Positions 6,311-13,231 of a DNA stretch of 14,149 nucleotides are shown here, piece after piece. The stretch is taken from contig JBAYRO010000084.1 of NCBI GenBank assembly GCA_041676645.1, forward strand, positions 1-14,149, read 5' to 3'. Under the pieces are notes generated by a model. That model searched no databases and was not told the DNA's origin. It saw only the letters and a program-made list of their open reading frames with translations. A program made the position numbers and the translations under genes. Origin of the DNA: JAMLIN01 sp041676645. Lineage in GTDB: Bacteria > Pseudomonadota > Gammaproteobacteria > Burkholderiales > Burkholderiaceae_E. Each line of letters starts with the position of its first letter. Within the stretch, counting starts at the first letter, position 1.

Positions 6311-9300
6311 ATGAAGATCAGCCGACTCCTCATCGCCAACCGTGGCGAGATCGCCATCCGTATCGCGCGGGCGGCAGCCGAATCCGGTCTCCCGACGGTG
6401 GCCGTCCATCCCGACGACGATGCCGCGTCGCTGCACCTGCGCCATGCCGATGCCACGCATCGGCTGCCCGGCCGGGGGGCGCGGGCCTACCTCGACATCG
6501 AGGCGATCATCGAGGCGGCGCTGGCGAACGGCTGCGACGGCCTGCATCCGGGCTACGGCTTCCTGAGCGAGAACGCGGAGCTTGCCAGGCGCTGCGCGCA
6601 GGCCGGCATCCGCTTCGTCGGCCCGAGCGTCCATGCGTTGGCGCTTTTCGGCGACAAGGTGCAGGCGCGCGCCCTGGCCCGCGAGCAGGGCCTGCCGCTG
6701 ATCGCCGGCAGCGCCGGCCCGGTGACGCTCGAGGAGGCCCGCGTGTTCCTGCGCGGGCTGGGCGCGGGCGGCGCGATGATGATCAAGGCGGTCGCCGGCG
6801 GTGGCGGCCGCGGCATGCGGGCGGTGTTCGAAGAATCCGCCCTCGAGGAATCCTATGCCCGTTGCCAGTCGGAGGCGCGGGCCGCCTTCGGCAGCGACGA
6901 GCTCTACGTCGAGCGCCTGGTGCGGTCGGCGCGCCACATCGAGGTCCAGGTGGTCGGCGATGCCACCGGCGCGGCGACCCACCTCTGGGAGCGCGAATGC
7001 ACGGTACAGCGCCGCCACCAGAAGCTGATCGAGATCGCCCCGAGCCCTTCCCTGGGCGCCCGCCTGCGCGAGCGCATCCTGGAGGCGGCGGTGCGCCTGG
7101 CACGCGCGGCACGCTACGACAACCTCGGCACCTTCGAGTTCCTGGTCGATACCGAAACCGCCGAGGATGCGCCCGACGCCTTCGCCTTCATCGAAGCGAA
7201 TCCGCGCCTGCAGGTCGAGCATACCGTCACCGAGGAGGTGCTCGGCATCGATCTCGTGCGCACCCAGCTCGCGATTGCCGGCGGCGCGACGCTGGCCAGC
7301 CTCGGCCTCGATCCCGCGCGCATCGGCGCGCCCCGTGGCCATGCGATCCAGCTACGCATCAACATGGAGACCATGGATGCGCAGGGCAATACGCGACCCC
7401 AGGGCGGCACCCTGGCGGCCTTCGATCCGCCGACCGGTCCGGGCGTGCGCGTGGACACCTTCGGCTATGCGGGCTACCGGACCAGCGCCGCCTTCGATTC
7501 GCTGCTGGCCAAGCTGGTGGTGCACAGCCCGTCCCCGGACTATGCCGATGCGCTGGGCCGCGCGCGCCGGGCGCTGCGCGAGTTCCGCATCGAGGGCGTG
7601 AAGACCAATCTCGGCTTCCTCGAGGCCCTGCTCGCCCATCCCGCGGTCGTCGCCAACCAGGTGAGCACCCGTTTCATCGATGAGAATGTCGCCGACCTGG
7701 TGGCCCATGACGCCCAGGCGCAGCGGCTCTACTTCGAGGCGGTGGCCGATCCGGCGGACGAGGACGCCGCGGGCGCAGCCGCCCAGCCGGTGCCGGCCGG
7801 CGCGGAGGCGGTGCTCGCGCCGCTGCAGGGCACCGTCGTCTCGATCGAGGTCGGCCCCGGCCAGGCGGTGCGCGCCGGCGAGCCGCTGGCGATCCTCGAG
7901 GCGATGAAGATGGAGCATGTGGTGGCAGCGCCGTGGGCCGGCATCGTCCGTGCGGTCGTTGCCGGTGCCGGACAGACCCTGATGGAGGGCGAGGCGCTCT
8001 TGCATGTCGAGCCCACCGAAGTGGCGGGCGATGCCATCCTGGCGGACGAGACGGTCGACCCGGAGCATATCCGGGCCGACCTCGCCGACCTGCTGGTGCG
8101 CCTGGGCAATACGCTCGACGAGAACCGCCCGAAGGCGGTGGCCCGGCGCCGCGCCACCGGGCAGCGCACGGCGCGCGAGAACGTCGAGCAGCTCTGCGAC
8201 GAGGGCAGCTTCTTCGAGTACGGGGCGCTGGCGGTCGCTGCGCAGCGTGCCCGTCGTCCGCTCGACGACCTGATCCTCAACACGCCGGCCGATGGCGTCA
8301 TCGCCGGCATCGGTACGATCAATGCCGCCGACTTCGGTCCGCAGCAGGCCCGCGCGATGGTGGTCGTGTACGACTACACGGTGCTCGCCGGCACGCAGGG
8401 CAAGATGAACCACAAGAAGCAGGACCGGATGTTCGAGCTGGCCGCCAAGTGGCGCCTGCCGCTCGTGCTCTACGCCGAAGGCGGTGGCGGACGGCCCGGC
8501 GACACCGATCGCACCGGCCTGACCGGGCTCGACAACACCACCTTCTCCGGTTTCGCGCGCCTGTCGGGACTGGTGCCGGTGGTGGGTGTCGTTTCGGGCC
8601 GGTGCTTCGCCGGCAATGCGGCGCTGCTGGGCTGCTGCGATGTGATCATCGCGACCCGCAATGCCTCGATCGGCATGGGTGGCCCGGCGATGATCGAAGG
8701 CGGCGGCCTGGGCGTCTACCATCCGGACGAGGTCGGGCCGACCAGCGTGATGGCGCCCAATGGCGTGATCGATGTGCTGGTGGAGGACGAGATCGAGGCG
8801 ACCGATGTCGCCCGCAAGTATCTTTCCTACTTCCAGGGGCCGGTCGCCGACTGGCGCTGCGCCGACCAGCGCCTGCTGCGCCACGCGATTCCCGAGAACC
8901 GGCTGCGCGTCTACGACATCCGCAAGCTGATCGACATGCTGGCCGACGAGGATTCGGTGCTGGAGTTGCGACGCGATTTCGGCATCGGCGTCGTCACCGC
9001 CTTCATCCGGATCGAGGGCCGTCCCTTCGGCCTGATCGCGAACAATCCCATGCACCTGGGCGGCGCGATCGATGCGGAGGCCGGCGACAAGGCCTCGCGC
9101 TTCATGCAGCTGTGCGATGCGCACGACATCCCGATCCTTTCGCTTTGCGACACGCCCGGTTTCATGGTCGGGCCCGAGGCCGAGAAGACCGCGATCGTGC
9201 GCCATGTCTGCCGCATGTTCGTGATGGGCGCGAGCCTGAGCATCCCGTTCTTCACGGTGGTGCTGCGCAAGGGCTACGGGCTGGGAGCGCAGGCGATGGC

Positions 9301-9625
9301 GGCCGGGGGCTTCCATGACTCCACCTTCACGGTGGCCTGGCCGACCGGCGAGTTCGGCGGCATGGGCCTGGAGGGCTATGTGAAGCTCGGCTATCGCAAG
9401 GAGATGGAGGCGATCGAGGATCCGGCGCAACGCCAGGCCTACTACGAGTCGATGGTTGCGAAGCTCTACGAGAACGGCAAGGCGACTTCCATCGCCTCGG
9501 TGCTCGAGATCGATGCGGTCATCGATCCGGAGCAGACCCGCCAGTGGGTGCTCGCGGGACTCAACGCCACGCCGGCGCCCCTGCCTCGCGAAGGCCGCAA
9601 GCGTCCCTGCATCGACGCCTGGTAG
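6311..9625 (+). CDS. Single-chain multidomain acyl-CoA carboxylase (BC-BCCP-CT fusion, LCC type)
   Basis: This is a biotin-dependent cytoplasmic enzyme predicted to carboxylate an acyl-CoA at its alpha carbon using ATP and bicarbonate. It has 1104 residues. Biotin carboxylase occupies about 1-460: IANRGEIAIRIA near the start, ATP-grasp lysine K159 followed by the glycine loop AGGGGRGM (162-169), ERECTVQRRHQKL, and EANPRLQVEHTVTE (295-308) with the catalytic-site residues. The biotin carrier domain is at about 495-575 with EAMKMEHV; K533 is the biotinylated lysine. The carboxyltransferase part starts near 586, with one oxyanion-hole region at SGRCFAGNAAL (from about 762) and the second at GYGLGAQAM (988-996). 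Length and order match single-chain long-chain acyl-CoA carboxylases described in Mycobacterium avium and other bacteria, which form homohexamers and accept a range of chain lengths. The actual substrate is unknown. The ribosome binding site is weak. Confidence 0.93.
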   Translation: MKISRLLIANRGEIAIRIARAAAESGLPTVAVHPDDDAASLHLRHADATHRLPGRGARAYLDIEAIIEAALANGCDGLHPGYGFLSENAELARRCAQAGIRFVGPSVHALALFGDKVQARALAREQGLPLIAGSAGPVTLEEARVFLRGLGAGGAMMIKAVAGGGGRGMRAVFEESALEESYARCQSEARAAFGSDELYVERLVRSARHIEVQVVGDATGAATHLWERECTVQRRHQKLIEIAPSPSLGARLRERILEAAVRLARAARYDNLGTFEFLVDTETAEDAPDAFAFIEANPRLQVEHTVTEEVLGIDLVRTQLAIAGGATLASLGLDPARIGAPRGHAIQLRINMETMDAQGNTRPQGGTLAAFDPPTGPGVRVDTFGYAGYRTSAAFDSLLAKLVVHSPSPDYADALGRARRALREFRIEGVKTNLGFLEALLAHPAVVANQVSTRFIDENVADLVAHDAQAQRLYFEAVADPADEDAAGAAAQPVPAGAEAVLAPLQGTVVSIEVGPGQAVRAGEPLAILEAMKMEHVVAAPWAGIVRAVVAGAGQTLMEGEALLHVEPTEVAGDAILADETVDPEHIRADLADLLVRLGNTLDENRPKAVARRRATGQRTARENVEQLCDEGSFFEYGALAVAAQRARRPLDDLILNTPADGVIAGIGTINAADFGPQQARAMVVVYDYTVLAGTQGKMNHKKQDRMFELAAKWRLPLVLYAEGGGGRPGDTDRTGLTGLDNTTFSGFARLSGLVPVVGVVSGRCFAGNAALLGCCDVIIATRNASIGMGGPAMIEGGGLGVYHPDEVGPTSVMAPNGVIDVLVEDEIEATDVARKYLSYFQGPVADWRCADQRLLRHAIPENRLRVYDIRKLIDMLADEDSVLELRRDFGIGVVTAFIRIEGRPFGLIANNPMHLGGAIDAEAGDKASRFMQLCDAHDIPILSLCDTPGFMVGPEAEKTAIVRHVCRMFVMGASLSIPFFTVVLRKGYGLGAQAMAAGGFHDSTFTVAWPTGEFGGMGLEGYVKLGYRKEMEAIEDPAQRQAYYESMVAKLYENGKATSIASVLEIDAVIDPEQTRQWVLAGLNATPAPLPREGRKRPCIDAW

Positions 9626-9669
9626 CAGCGGGCCGTCACGGCGGCTGCGCGGAAACGACCGGGGTCGGC

Positions 9670-9694
9670 ATGCCGGCGCGGCAGGCGCCGGCAT
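9670..9694. terminator. Symmetric hairpin between convergent genes, probable bidirectional terminator
   Basis: ATGCCGGCGC (9670-9679) and GCGCCGGCAT (9685-9694) form a perfect ten-base-pair stem with loop GGCAG. It sits 44 bases after the carboxylase stop and ten bases past the stop of the converging CsbD gene, so it can serve both. There is no T-run on either side, so termination may rely on the stem strength or on Rho. Confidence 0.55.
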
Positions 9695-9704
9695 ACCGCG
9701 CGCT

Positions 9705-9908
9705 TCAGTACGGGTGGCGCGATTCCCAGTCGGCCACTTGCCGCTCGGCTTCGTCGCGTTCGATCCCGTAGGCTTCCTGGATGCGGCCCACGAGCTGGTC
9801 GCGCTTGCCGGCAATCTGGTCGACCTGGTCGTCGGTCAGCTTGCCCCATTGCTCGCGGACCTTGCCCTTGAGCTGCTTCCAGTTGCCTTCGATTCGGTCC
9901 CGGTTCAT
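9705..9908 (-). CDS. CsbD-family small stress-response protein
   Basis: This 67-residue soluble protein starts MNRDRIEGNWKQLKGKVREQ, the typical CsbD-family opening, and continues with the WGKLTDDQ and amphipathic helical segment ending in EAERQVADWESR. Relatives (Bacillus CsbD, E. coli YjbJ) are abundant general-stress proteins of unclear biochemical function. The ATG at 9908 is preceded by GGAG at a nine-base distance on the minus strand. The frame stays open upstream to about 10199, but only the last 67 codons match the family. It converges with the carboxylase gene and diverges from the membrane protein gene. A GCCCC-GA-GGGGC inverted repeat lies just upstream at 9929-9940. No promoter is clear. 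Confidence 0.9.
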   Translation of the reverse strand: MNRDRIEGNWKQLKGKVREQWGKLTDDQVDQIAGKRDQLVGRIQEAYGIERDEAERQVADWESRHPY

Positions 9909-10062
9909 ACGAACTCCGTCTTGTTGCGGCCCCGAGGGGCGGTACGCCGGGCTTGCAATCGACATGCCCGATGGCGCCTCTCGTCCGGCTCGCCATGCGA
10001 CCGACCGACGCGGCCGACGAATCGAGCGGGCACAATGACGGATTGCGGAGCCGTTGCCTGCC

Positions 10063-10821
10063 ATGCTCGTCCTGAAGCTGACGCTGGTGCCCTTGCTGAT
10101 CGCCTGCGTCACCCTGATCGGAAGACGCTGGGGCGCGCGGATCGCCGGCATGTTCGCCGCGATGCCCGTCGTCGCAGGACCGATCGCGATGTTCCTCACG
10201 CTCGAGCAAGGGCCGGAGTTCGGCGCCCATGCGGCGGTCGGGGCGATCGCGGCGGTCGCCGCCCTGCTGGTCTTCTTCCTCGCCTACGCCTGGACGAGTC
10301 GTCGCTTCGACTGGCCGGGCGCGCTCGTCTGCGGATTGCTTGCCTGGGGCATCGCGGCATCGCTCATCGCCGCCCTGCCGAGCCGGATCGAGCTGGCCGT
10401 GGCGATGGCGATGGTGGCCCTGCTCGTGGCGCCGGCGCTGATGCCGCCCCTGGAGACCCGGGCGCGCCTGCCGGTCGCGCCGCCGCGCTTCGATCTCGCG
10501 ATCCGGATGCTCGCCGGCGCCTTGCTCACCCTGCTCGTCACCGCCGTGGCGAGCCGGGTCGGCGAAGCGTGGAGCGGGCTGCTCACCGCGTTCCCGGTGA
10601 TCACACTGGTGTTGGGGGTATTTACCCACCGCGAGGCGGGGGCGGGGCAGGTGGCGCTGCTTTTTCGCGGCGTCGGTTTCGGACTCTACACCTTCTGCAG
10701 CTTCTTCCTCGTCCTCTCGCTGCTGCTGCCGCGTACCGGCATCGCCCCGGCATTCATCGCCGCGATCGCGGTGGCCGTGATGGTGCAGGGGCTGGTCGGA
10801 CATCTGTTCGGGCGTCGCTGA
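10063..10821 (+). CDS. Integral membrane protein with two similar halves (GlpM/DUF3147-like repeats)
   Basis: The product has 252 residues from the ATG at 10063 and is almost entirely hydrophobic, with about eight membrane segments and no signal peptide. The two halves resemble each other: ARIAGMFAAMPVV near residues 25-37 aligns with EAWSGLLTAFPVI near 168-180, and in both the motif is followed by about 45 mainly hydrophobic residues, a short basic loop and another membrane pair. The GLxxxFP pattern recalls the small GlpM/DUF3147 membrane proteins, so this may be a fused tandem version; that link is from memory and is tentative. GGAG at 10047-10050 is 12 bases from the ATG; an upstream in-frame TTG at 10054 is only three bases from it. 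Function is unknown; transport is possible. Confidence 0.8.
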   Translation: MLVLKLTLVPLLIACVTLIGRRWGARIAGMFAAMPVVAGPIAMFLTLEQGPEFGAHAAVGAIAAVAALLVFFLAYAWTSRRFDWPGALVCGLLAWGIAASLIAALPSRIELAVAMAMVALLVAPALMPPLETRARLPVAPPRFDLAIRMLAGALLTLLVTAVASRVGEAWSGLLTAFPVITLVLGVFTHREAGAGQVALLFRGVGFGLYTFCSFFLVLSLLLPRTGIAPAFIAAIAVAVMVQGLVGHLFGRR

Positions 10822-10826
10822 GCCGT

Positions 10827-10850
10827 GGCGGCGCGGCCGGGCCGGCCGCC
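10827..10850 (+). terminator. GC-rich hairpin after the membrane protein gene
   Basis: GGCGGC (10827-10832) pairs with GCCGCC (10845-10850), and inside it CGGC (10834-10837) pairs with GCCG (10841-10844), leaving one bulged G and a three-base loop. It starts five bases after the stop codon. No T-run follows, so it is a stem-only terminator or RNA-end stabiliser at best. Confidence 0.4.
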
Positions 10851-10942
10851 GGATTGCGCTAAGCTTGCATGTTCGCGTTGGCCGTCGGTGCGCCGGTCCG
10901 GCCACGCCCCGTTTCCCGTTTCTCCCGCTGCCGGAGGCCCTG

Positions 10943-11551
10943 ATGCAGTTGCCGTTCGAGTTGAAAGACCAGGAGCAGGACAAGAACAACCCGACGCCGG
11001 CCGATCCGCCGCGTCTCGAGGAACAGCTGATCTTCAAGTCGCGCTACATCATGGTGTTCGGCGAGATCAACGACAAGCTCGCCCATGCGGTCTGCCGCCG
11101 CCTGCTCGCCCTGTCGGAGGATTCCGATGCCCCGATCAGCATGCTGATCTCCTCGCCCGGCGGCCATGTCGAATCGGGCGACGCGATCCACGACATGATC
11201 AGCTTCGTGCGCGCTCCGGTCGTGACCATCGGCGCCGGCTGGGTCGCGAGCGCCGCCGCGCACATCTTCCTCGCGCCGCCCAGGGAGCGCCGGCTCTGCC
11301 TGCCCAATACCCGCTTCATGATCCACCAGCCGGCCGGCGGGGCCGGCGGCCGGGCCGCCGACATCGCGATCCAGGCGCGCGAGATCCTCAAGATCCGCGA
11401 GCGGATCGCGGCCGCGATCGCCGAGCGCACCGGCCAGCCGATCGAGAAGGTGCGTACCGACATCGATCGCGACTACTGGATGAGCGCCGAGGAGTCGATC
11501 GAATACGGCATCGTCTCGCGCATCGTGAAACACCAGAAAGAGCTCGGCTAG
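10943..11551 (+). CDS. ClpP-family serine peptidase (resembles Pseudomonas ClpP2), no adjacent ATPase
   Basis: This 202-residue cytoplasmic peptidase has a full ClpP fold signature: SSPGGHVESGDAIHDMI (70-86), nucleophile S103 in GAGWVASAAA (97-106), general base H128 in NTRFMIHQP (122-130), and acid D177 in DRDYWMSAEE. The spacing between the three residues equals that of E. coli ClpP (S97, H122, D171). The N-terminus differs: instead of the usual axial-loop sequence it has a charged, proline-containing segment up to about residue 25. GHVESGDAIHDMI and QPAGGAGG recall the second ClpP of Pseudomonas aeruginosa. The start at ATG 10943 is set by GGAGG five bases upstream; the frame is open back to 10865. 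No clpX or clpA is nearby, so its ATPase partner is encoded elsewhere or it works alone. Confidence 0.9.
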   Translation: MQLPFELKDQEQDKNNPTPADPPRLEEQLIFKSRYIMVFGEINDKLAHAVCRRLLALSEDSDAPISMLISSPGGHVESGDAIHDMISFVRAPVVTIGAGWVASAAAHIFLAPPRERRLCLPNTRFMIHQPAGGAGGRAADIAIQAREILKIRERIAAAIAERTGQPIEKVRTDIDRDYWMSAEESIEYGIVSRIVKHQKELG

Positions 11552-11624
11552 GATGGCACGACCCGCGCGCTCGCAGCCGCCTGCAAGGCCCCGGTGGCTT
11601 CGGGCGGCCGGGAGTCACTGAACC

Positions 11625-12401
11625 ATGCGCGCAATGCTGCGGGGCGCGGACGCCATCGGCCAGGCCGATGGCGGGCCCGGCGGCGTGCTCGCGACGCTGC
11701 GCGATGCGGGTTTCGCCCGGGTTGCGGCGCCGGCGCTGGGCGAGCTGGTCGGTATCGATGCGGCCGGGCTCGATGCGCTGCGTTCCAGCTGGGAGCGCCT
11801 GCCGGCGGATACCCACCTGCGCGATGGCGGTCGCTACCGCCGCCGGCGCCACGGCTCCTACGTCGTCGATGTGGCGGGCGGGCGCATCGAGCGATCCGAG
11901 CGCCGCGCCCACTGGCAGCCGGTGGACTACAACGCCCTGCATGGCGGCTTCGAGCGCTGGTTCGAGCCCGTCGAGCCGGCGGTCGAGGCCAATGTCGCCT
12001 GGGCGGCGGCCATCATCGGTTTCGGCGGGATCTTCGCCCGCCTGCGACCGCTTGCGCGCTGGTACGTCGAGGCCCACCAGTTCCGCATCGATACCACCGG
12101 GGGCATCGGCCGCCCGACGCCCGAAGGCGCGCATCGCGACGGAGTGGATTTCGTCGTGGTGATGCTGGTCGATCGCCGCAACATCCGCGGCGGCGAGTCC
12201 CGGGTGTTCGAGGCCCATGGGCCGCAGGGCGTGCGCTTCACGGTCACCGACGCCTGGAGCGCGCTGTTGCTCGACGATGCCCGGGTCATCCACGAAACCA
12301 CCCCGATCCAGCCGGCCGACGATGGCCGGGCCGGCTGGCGCGACACCCTGGTGCTGACCTATCGCGCCGATGGTTTCCTGGCGCCGGATGCGCCATCCTG
12401 A
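11625..12401 (+). CDS. Fe(II)/2-oxoglutarate-dependent dioxygenase family protein (PF10014 type)
   Basis: This 258-residue protein is predicted to be a cytoplasmic oxygenase using Fe(II), O2 and 2-oxoglutarate. Supporting features are the family block YVEAHQFRI near 147-155, the HxD iron ligands in AHRDGVDFVVVMLVDR (H170, D172), the segment NIRGGESRVF, the distal histidine in VIHETTPI (H223), and TYR (R247), a candidate for the 2-oxoglutarate carboxylate. An arginine-rich LRDGGRYRRRRHGSY lies near 66-80. This family includes free L-isoleucine 4-hydroxylase and other amino-acid hydroxylases, so a free amino acid is a reasonable substrate guess, but not shown. GGAG (11611-11614) lies ten bases before the ATG; a second ATG at 11634 is also possible. 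It follows the peptidase gene by 73 bases. Confidence 0.87.
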   Translation: MRAMLRGADAIGQADGGPGGVLATLRDAGFARVAAPALGELVGIDAAGLDALRSSWERLPADTHLRDGGRYRRRRHGSYVVDVAGGRIERSERRAHWQPVDYNALHGGFERWFEPVEPAVEANVAWAAAIIGFGGIFARLRPLARWYVEAHQFRIDTTGGIGRPTPEGAHRDGVDFVVVMLVDRRNIRGGESRVFEAHGPQGVRFTVTDAWSALLLDDARVIHETTPIQPADDGRAGWRDTLVLTYRADGFLAPDAPS

Positions 12402-12448
12402 TCCATCCGGCAAGGGATGCGCGTGGCAGCACGCAGACGGAGGTCATC

Positions 12449-12835
12449 ATGGCGATTCGGATCATTCGGCTCGGCACACCCCGCGAATCGGGTGAGGGGC
12501 CACGGATCGGCACCGTGCGCCGGCCGCCGCGCGGCGTCCCGAAATCCCGCTTCGCCGCGGACGACTGGTACGACACCTGGTTCCCCGATCTGGCGCCGAG
12601 CCAGGAAACCATCGGCCTGCTGAAGGAGTCGCCCGATGCCGATGGCTGGCGACGCTTCGCACGTCGCTATCGGGCCGAGATGAAGGAGCCGCATGCCAGC
12701 CATTCGCTCGACCTGCTCGCCACCCTGTCGCAGCAGGCCGATTTCTCGCTCGGCTGCTACTGCGAGGACGAGTCGCGCTGCCATCGCTCGATCCTGCGCG
12801 AACTGCTGGCCGAGCGCGGCGCCCGGATCGCCTGA
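12449..12835 (+). CDS. DUF488-family protein
   Basis: This is a 128-residue soluble protein of the DUF488 family, whose function is unknown. Family features are YDTWFPDLAPS (41-51), the WRRFARRYRAEM segment (67-78), and near the C-terminus SLGCYCEDESRCHRSIL (100-116), where C103, C105, C111 and H112 form the conserved cysteine/histidine cluster suited to metal binding or redox chemistry. The start is set by GGAGG (12439-12443) five bases before the ATG; the long upstream extension of the frame overlaps the dioxygenase gene and is not real. The gap to the dioxygenase is 47 bases and to the next gene 14 bases, suggesting cotranscription. Confidence 0.9.
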   Translation: MAIRIIRLGTPRESGEGPRIGTVRRPPRGVPKSRFAADDWYDTWFPDLAPSQETIGLLKESPDADGWRRFARRYRAEMKEPHASHSLDLLATLSQQADFSLGCYCEDESRCHRSILRELLAERGARIA

Positions 12836-12849
12836 GTCGGAGTCTACCC

Positions 12850-13206
12850 TTGCGACCCTACCTGCTCAGTATCGTGTTGCTCGCGGTGAGCAATGTGTTC
12901 ATGACATTCGCCTGGTATGCCCACCTGCGCGAACTGAACCACAAGCCCTGGATCGTGGCGGCGCTGGCGAGCTGGGGCATCGCCCTGCTCGAGTACCTGT
13001 TCCAGGTGCCCGCCAACCGGATCGGCTATACCGTGATGTCGGTCGGCGAGCTGAAGATCATCCAGGAGGTGATCACCCTCGCGATCTTCGTGCCGTTCTC
13101 GGTGCTCTACCTGCGCGAGCCGCTCAAGCTCGATTACCTCTGGGCGGGCCTGTGCCTCGTCGGCGCGGTGTACTTCATGTTCCGCAGTCGCCTGGGCGGC
13201 GCCTGA
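12850..13206 (+). CDS. Small DMT-type membrane protein (DUF486 family)
   Basis: This inner-membrane protein has 118 residues and four membrane segments (about 5-25, 33-51, 72-91 and 97-114). It matches the DUF486/DMT_6 group: the opening LLAVSNVFMTFAWYAHL, then EYLFQVPANRIGY (48-60) and LKIIQEVITL (68-77), and the closing EPLKLDYLWAGLCLV segment. The group is related in fold to drug/metabolite transporters but its substrates are not known; small members probably act as dimers. It uses a TTG start with GGAG (12839-12842) seven bases upstream, and the next in-frame methionine would remove most of the first membrane segment. It follows the DUF488 gene closely and converges with the DUF1415 gene 15 bases away. 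Confidence 0.9.
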   Translation: MRPYLLSIVLLAVSNVFMTFAWYAHLRELNHKPWIVAALASWGIALLEYLFQVPANRIGYTVMSVGELKIIQEVITLAIFVPFSVLYLREPLKLDYLWAGLCLVGAVYFMFRSRLGGA

Positions 13207-13208
13207 AG

Positions 13209-13231
13209 CGCCGGCTGGCCGTCATCCGGCG
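13209..13231. terminator. Possible weak bidirectional terminator hairpin
   Basis: CGCCGG (13209-13214) and CCGGCG (13226-13231) form a six-base-pair stem with an 11-base loop across the junction of two convergent genes, overlapping the last codons of the minus-strand gene. There is no T-run, so support is limited. Confidence 0.25.

Noticed and set aside
5402..7342. A 646-codon minus-strand open frame opposite the DppC-like permease and the carboxylase N-terminus
   Set aside because: It spans two well-supported plus-strand genes and shows only shadow-frame composition with no domain signal.
7352..9814. An 820-codon open frame on the minus strand opposite the carboxylase
   Set aside because: It is antisense to a gene with unambiguous family motifs, has arginine-, glycine- and histidine-rich composition typical of GC-rich shadow frames, and shows no recognisable domain.
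9705..10199. Longer 164-residue version of the CsbD-type protein
   Set aside because: Only the last 67 codons match the family, and the longer start would lie inside the divergent membrane protein gene.
10865..10942. N-terminal extension of the ClpP-like protein from TTG 10865
   Set aside because: GGAGG at 10933-10937 is correctly spaced to ATG 10943, and the extension has no similarity to ClpP propeptides.
9466..11037. A 523-codon minus-strand open frame crossing several genes
   Set aside because: It crosses the carboxylase end, the CsbD gene in another frame and the duplicated membrane protein; its composition is extreme and no fold is recognisable.
12427..12448. Small hairpin GCGTG-GCAG-CACGC before the DUF488 gene as an RNA switch
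   Set aside because: The stem is only five base pairs with nothing to suggest an alternative fold; chance is likely in GC-rich DNA.
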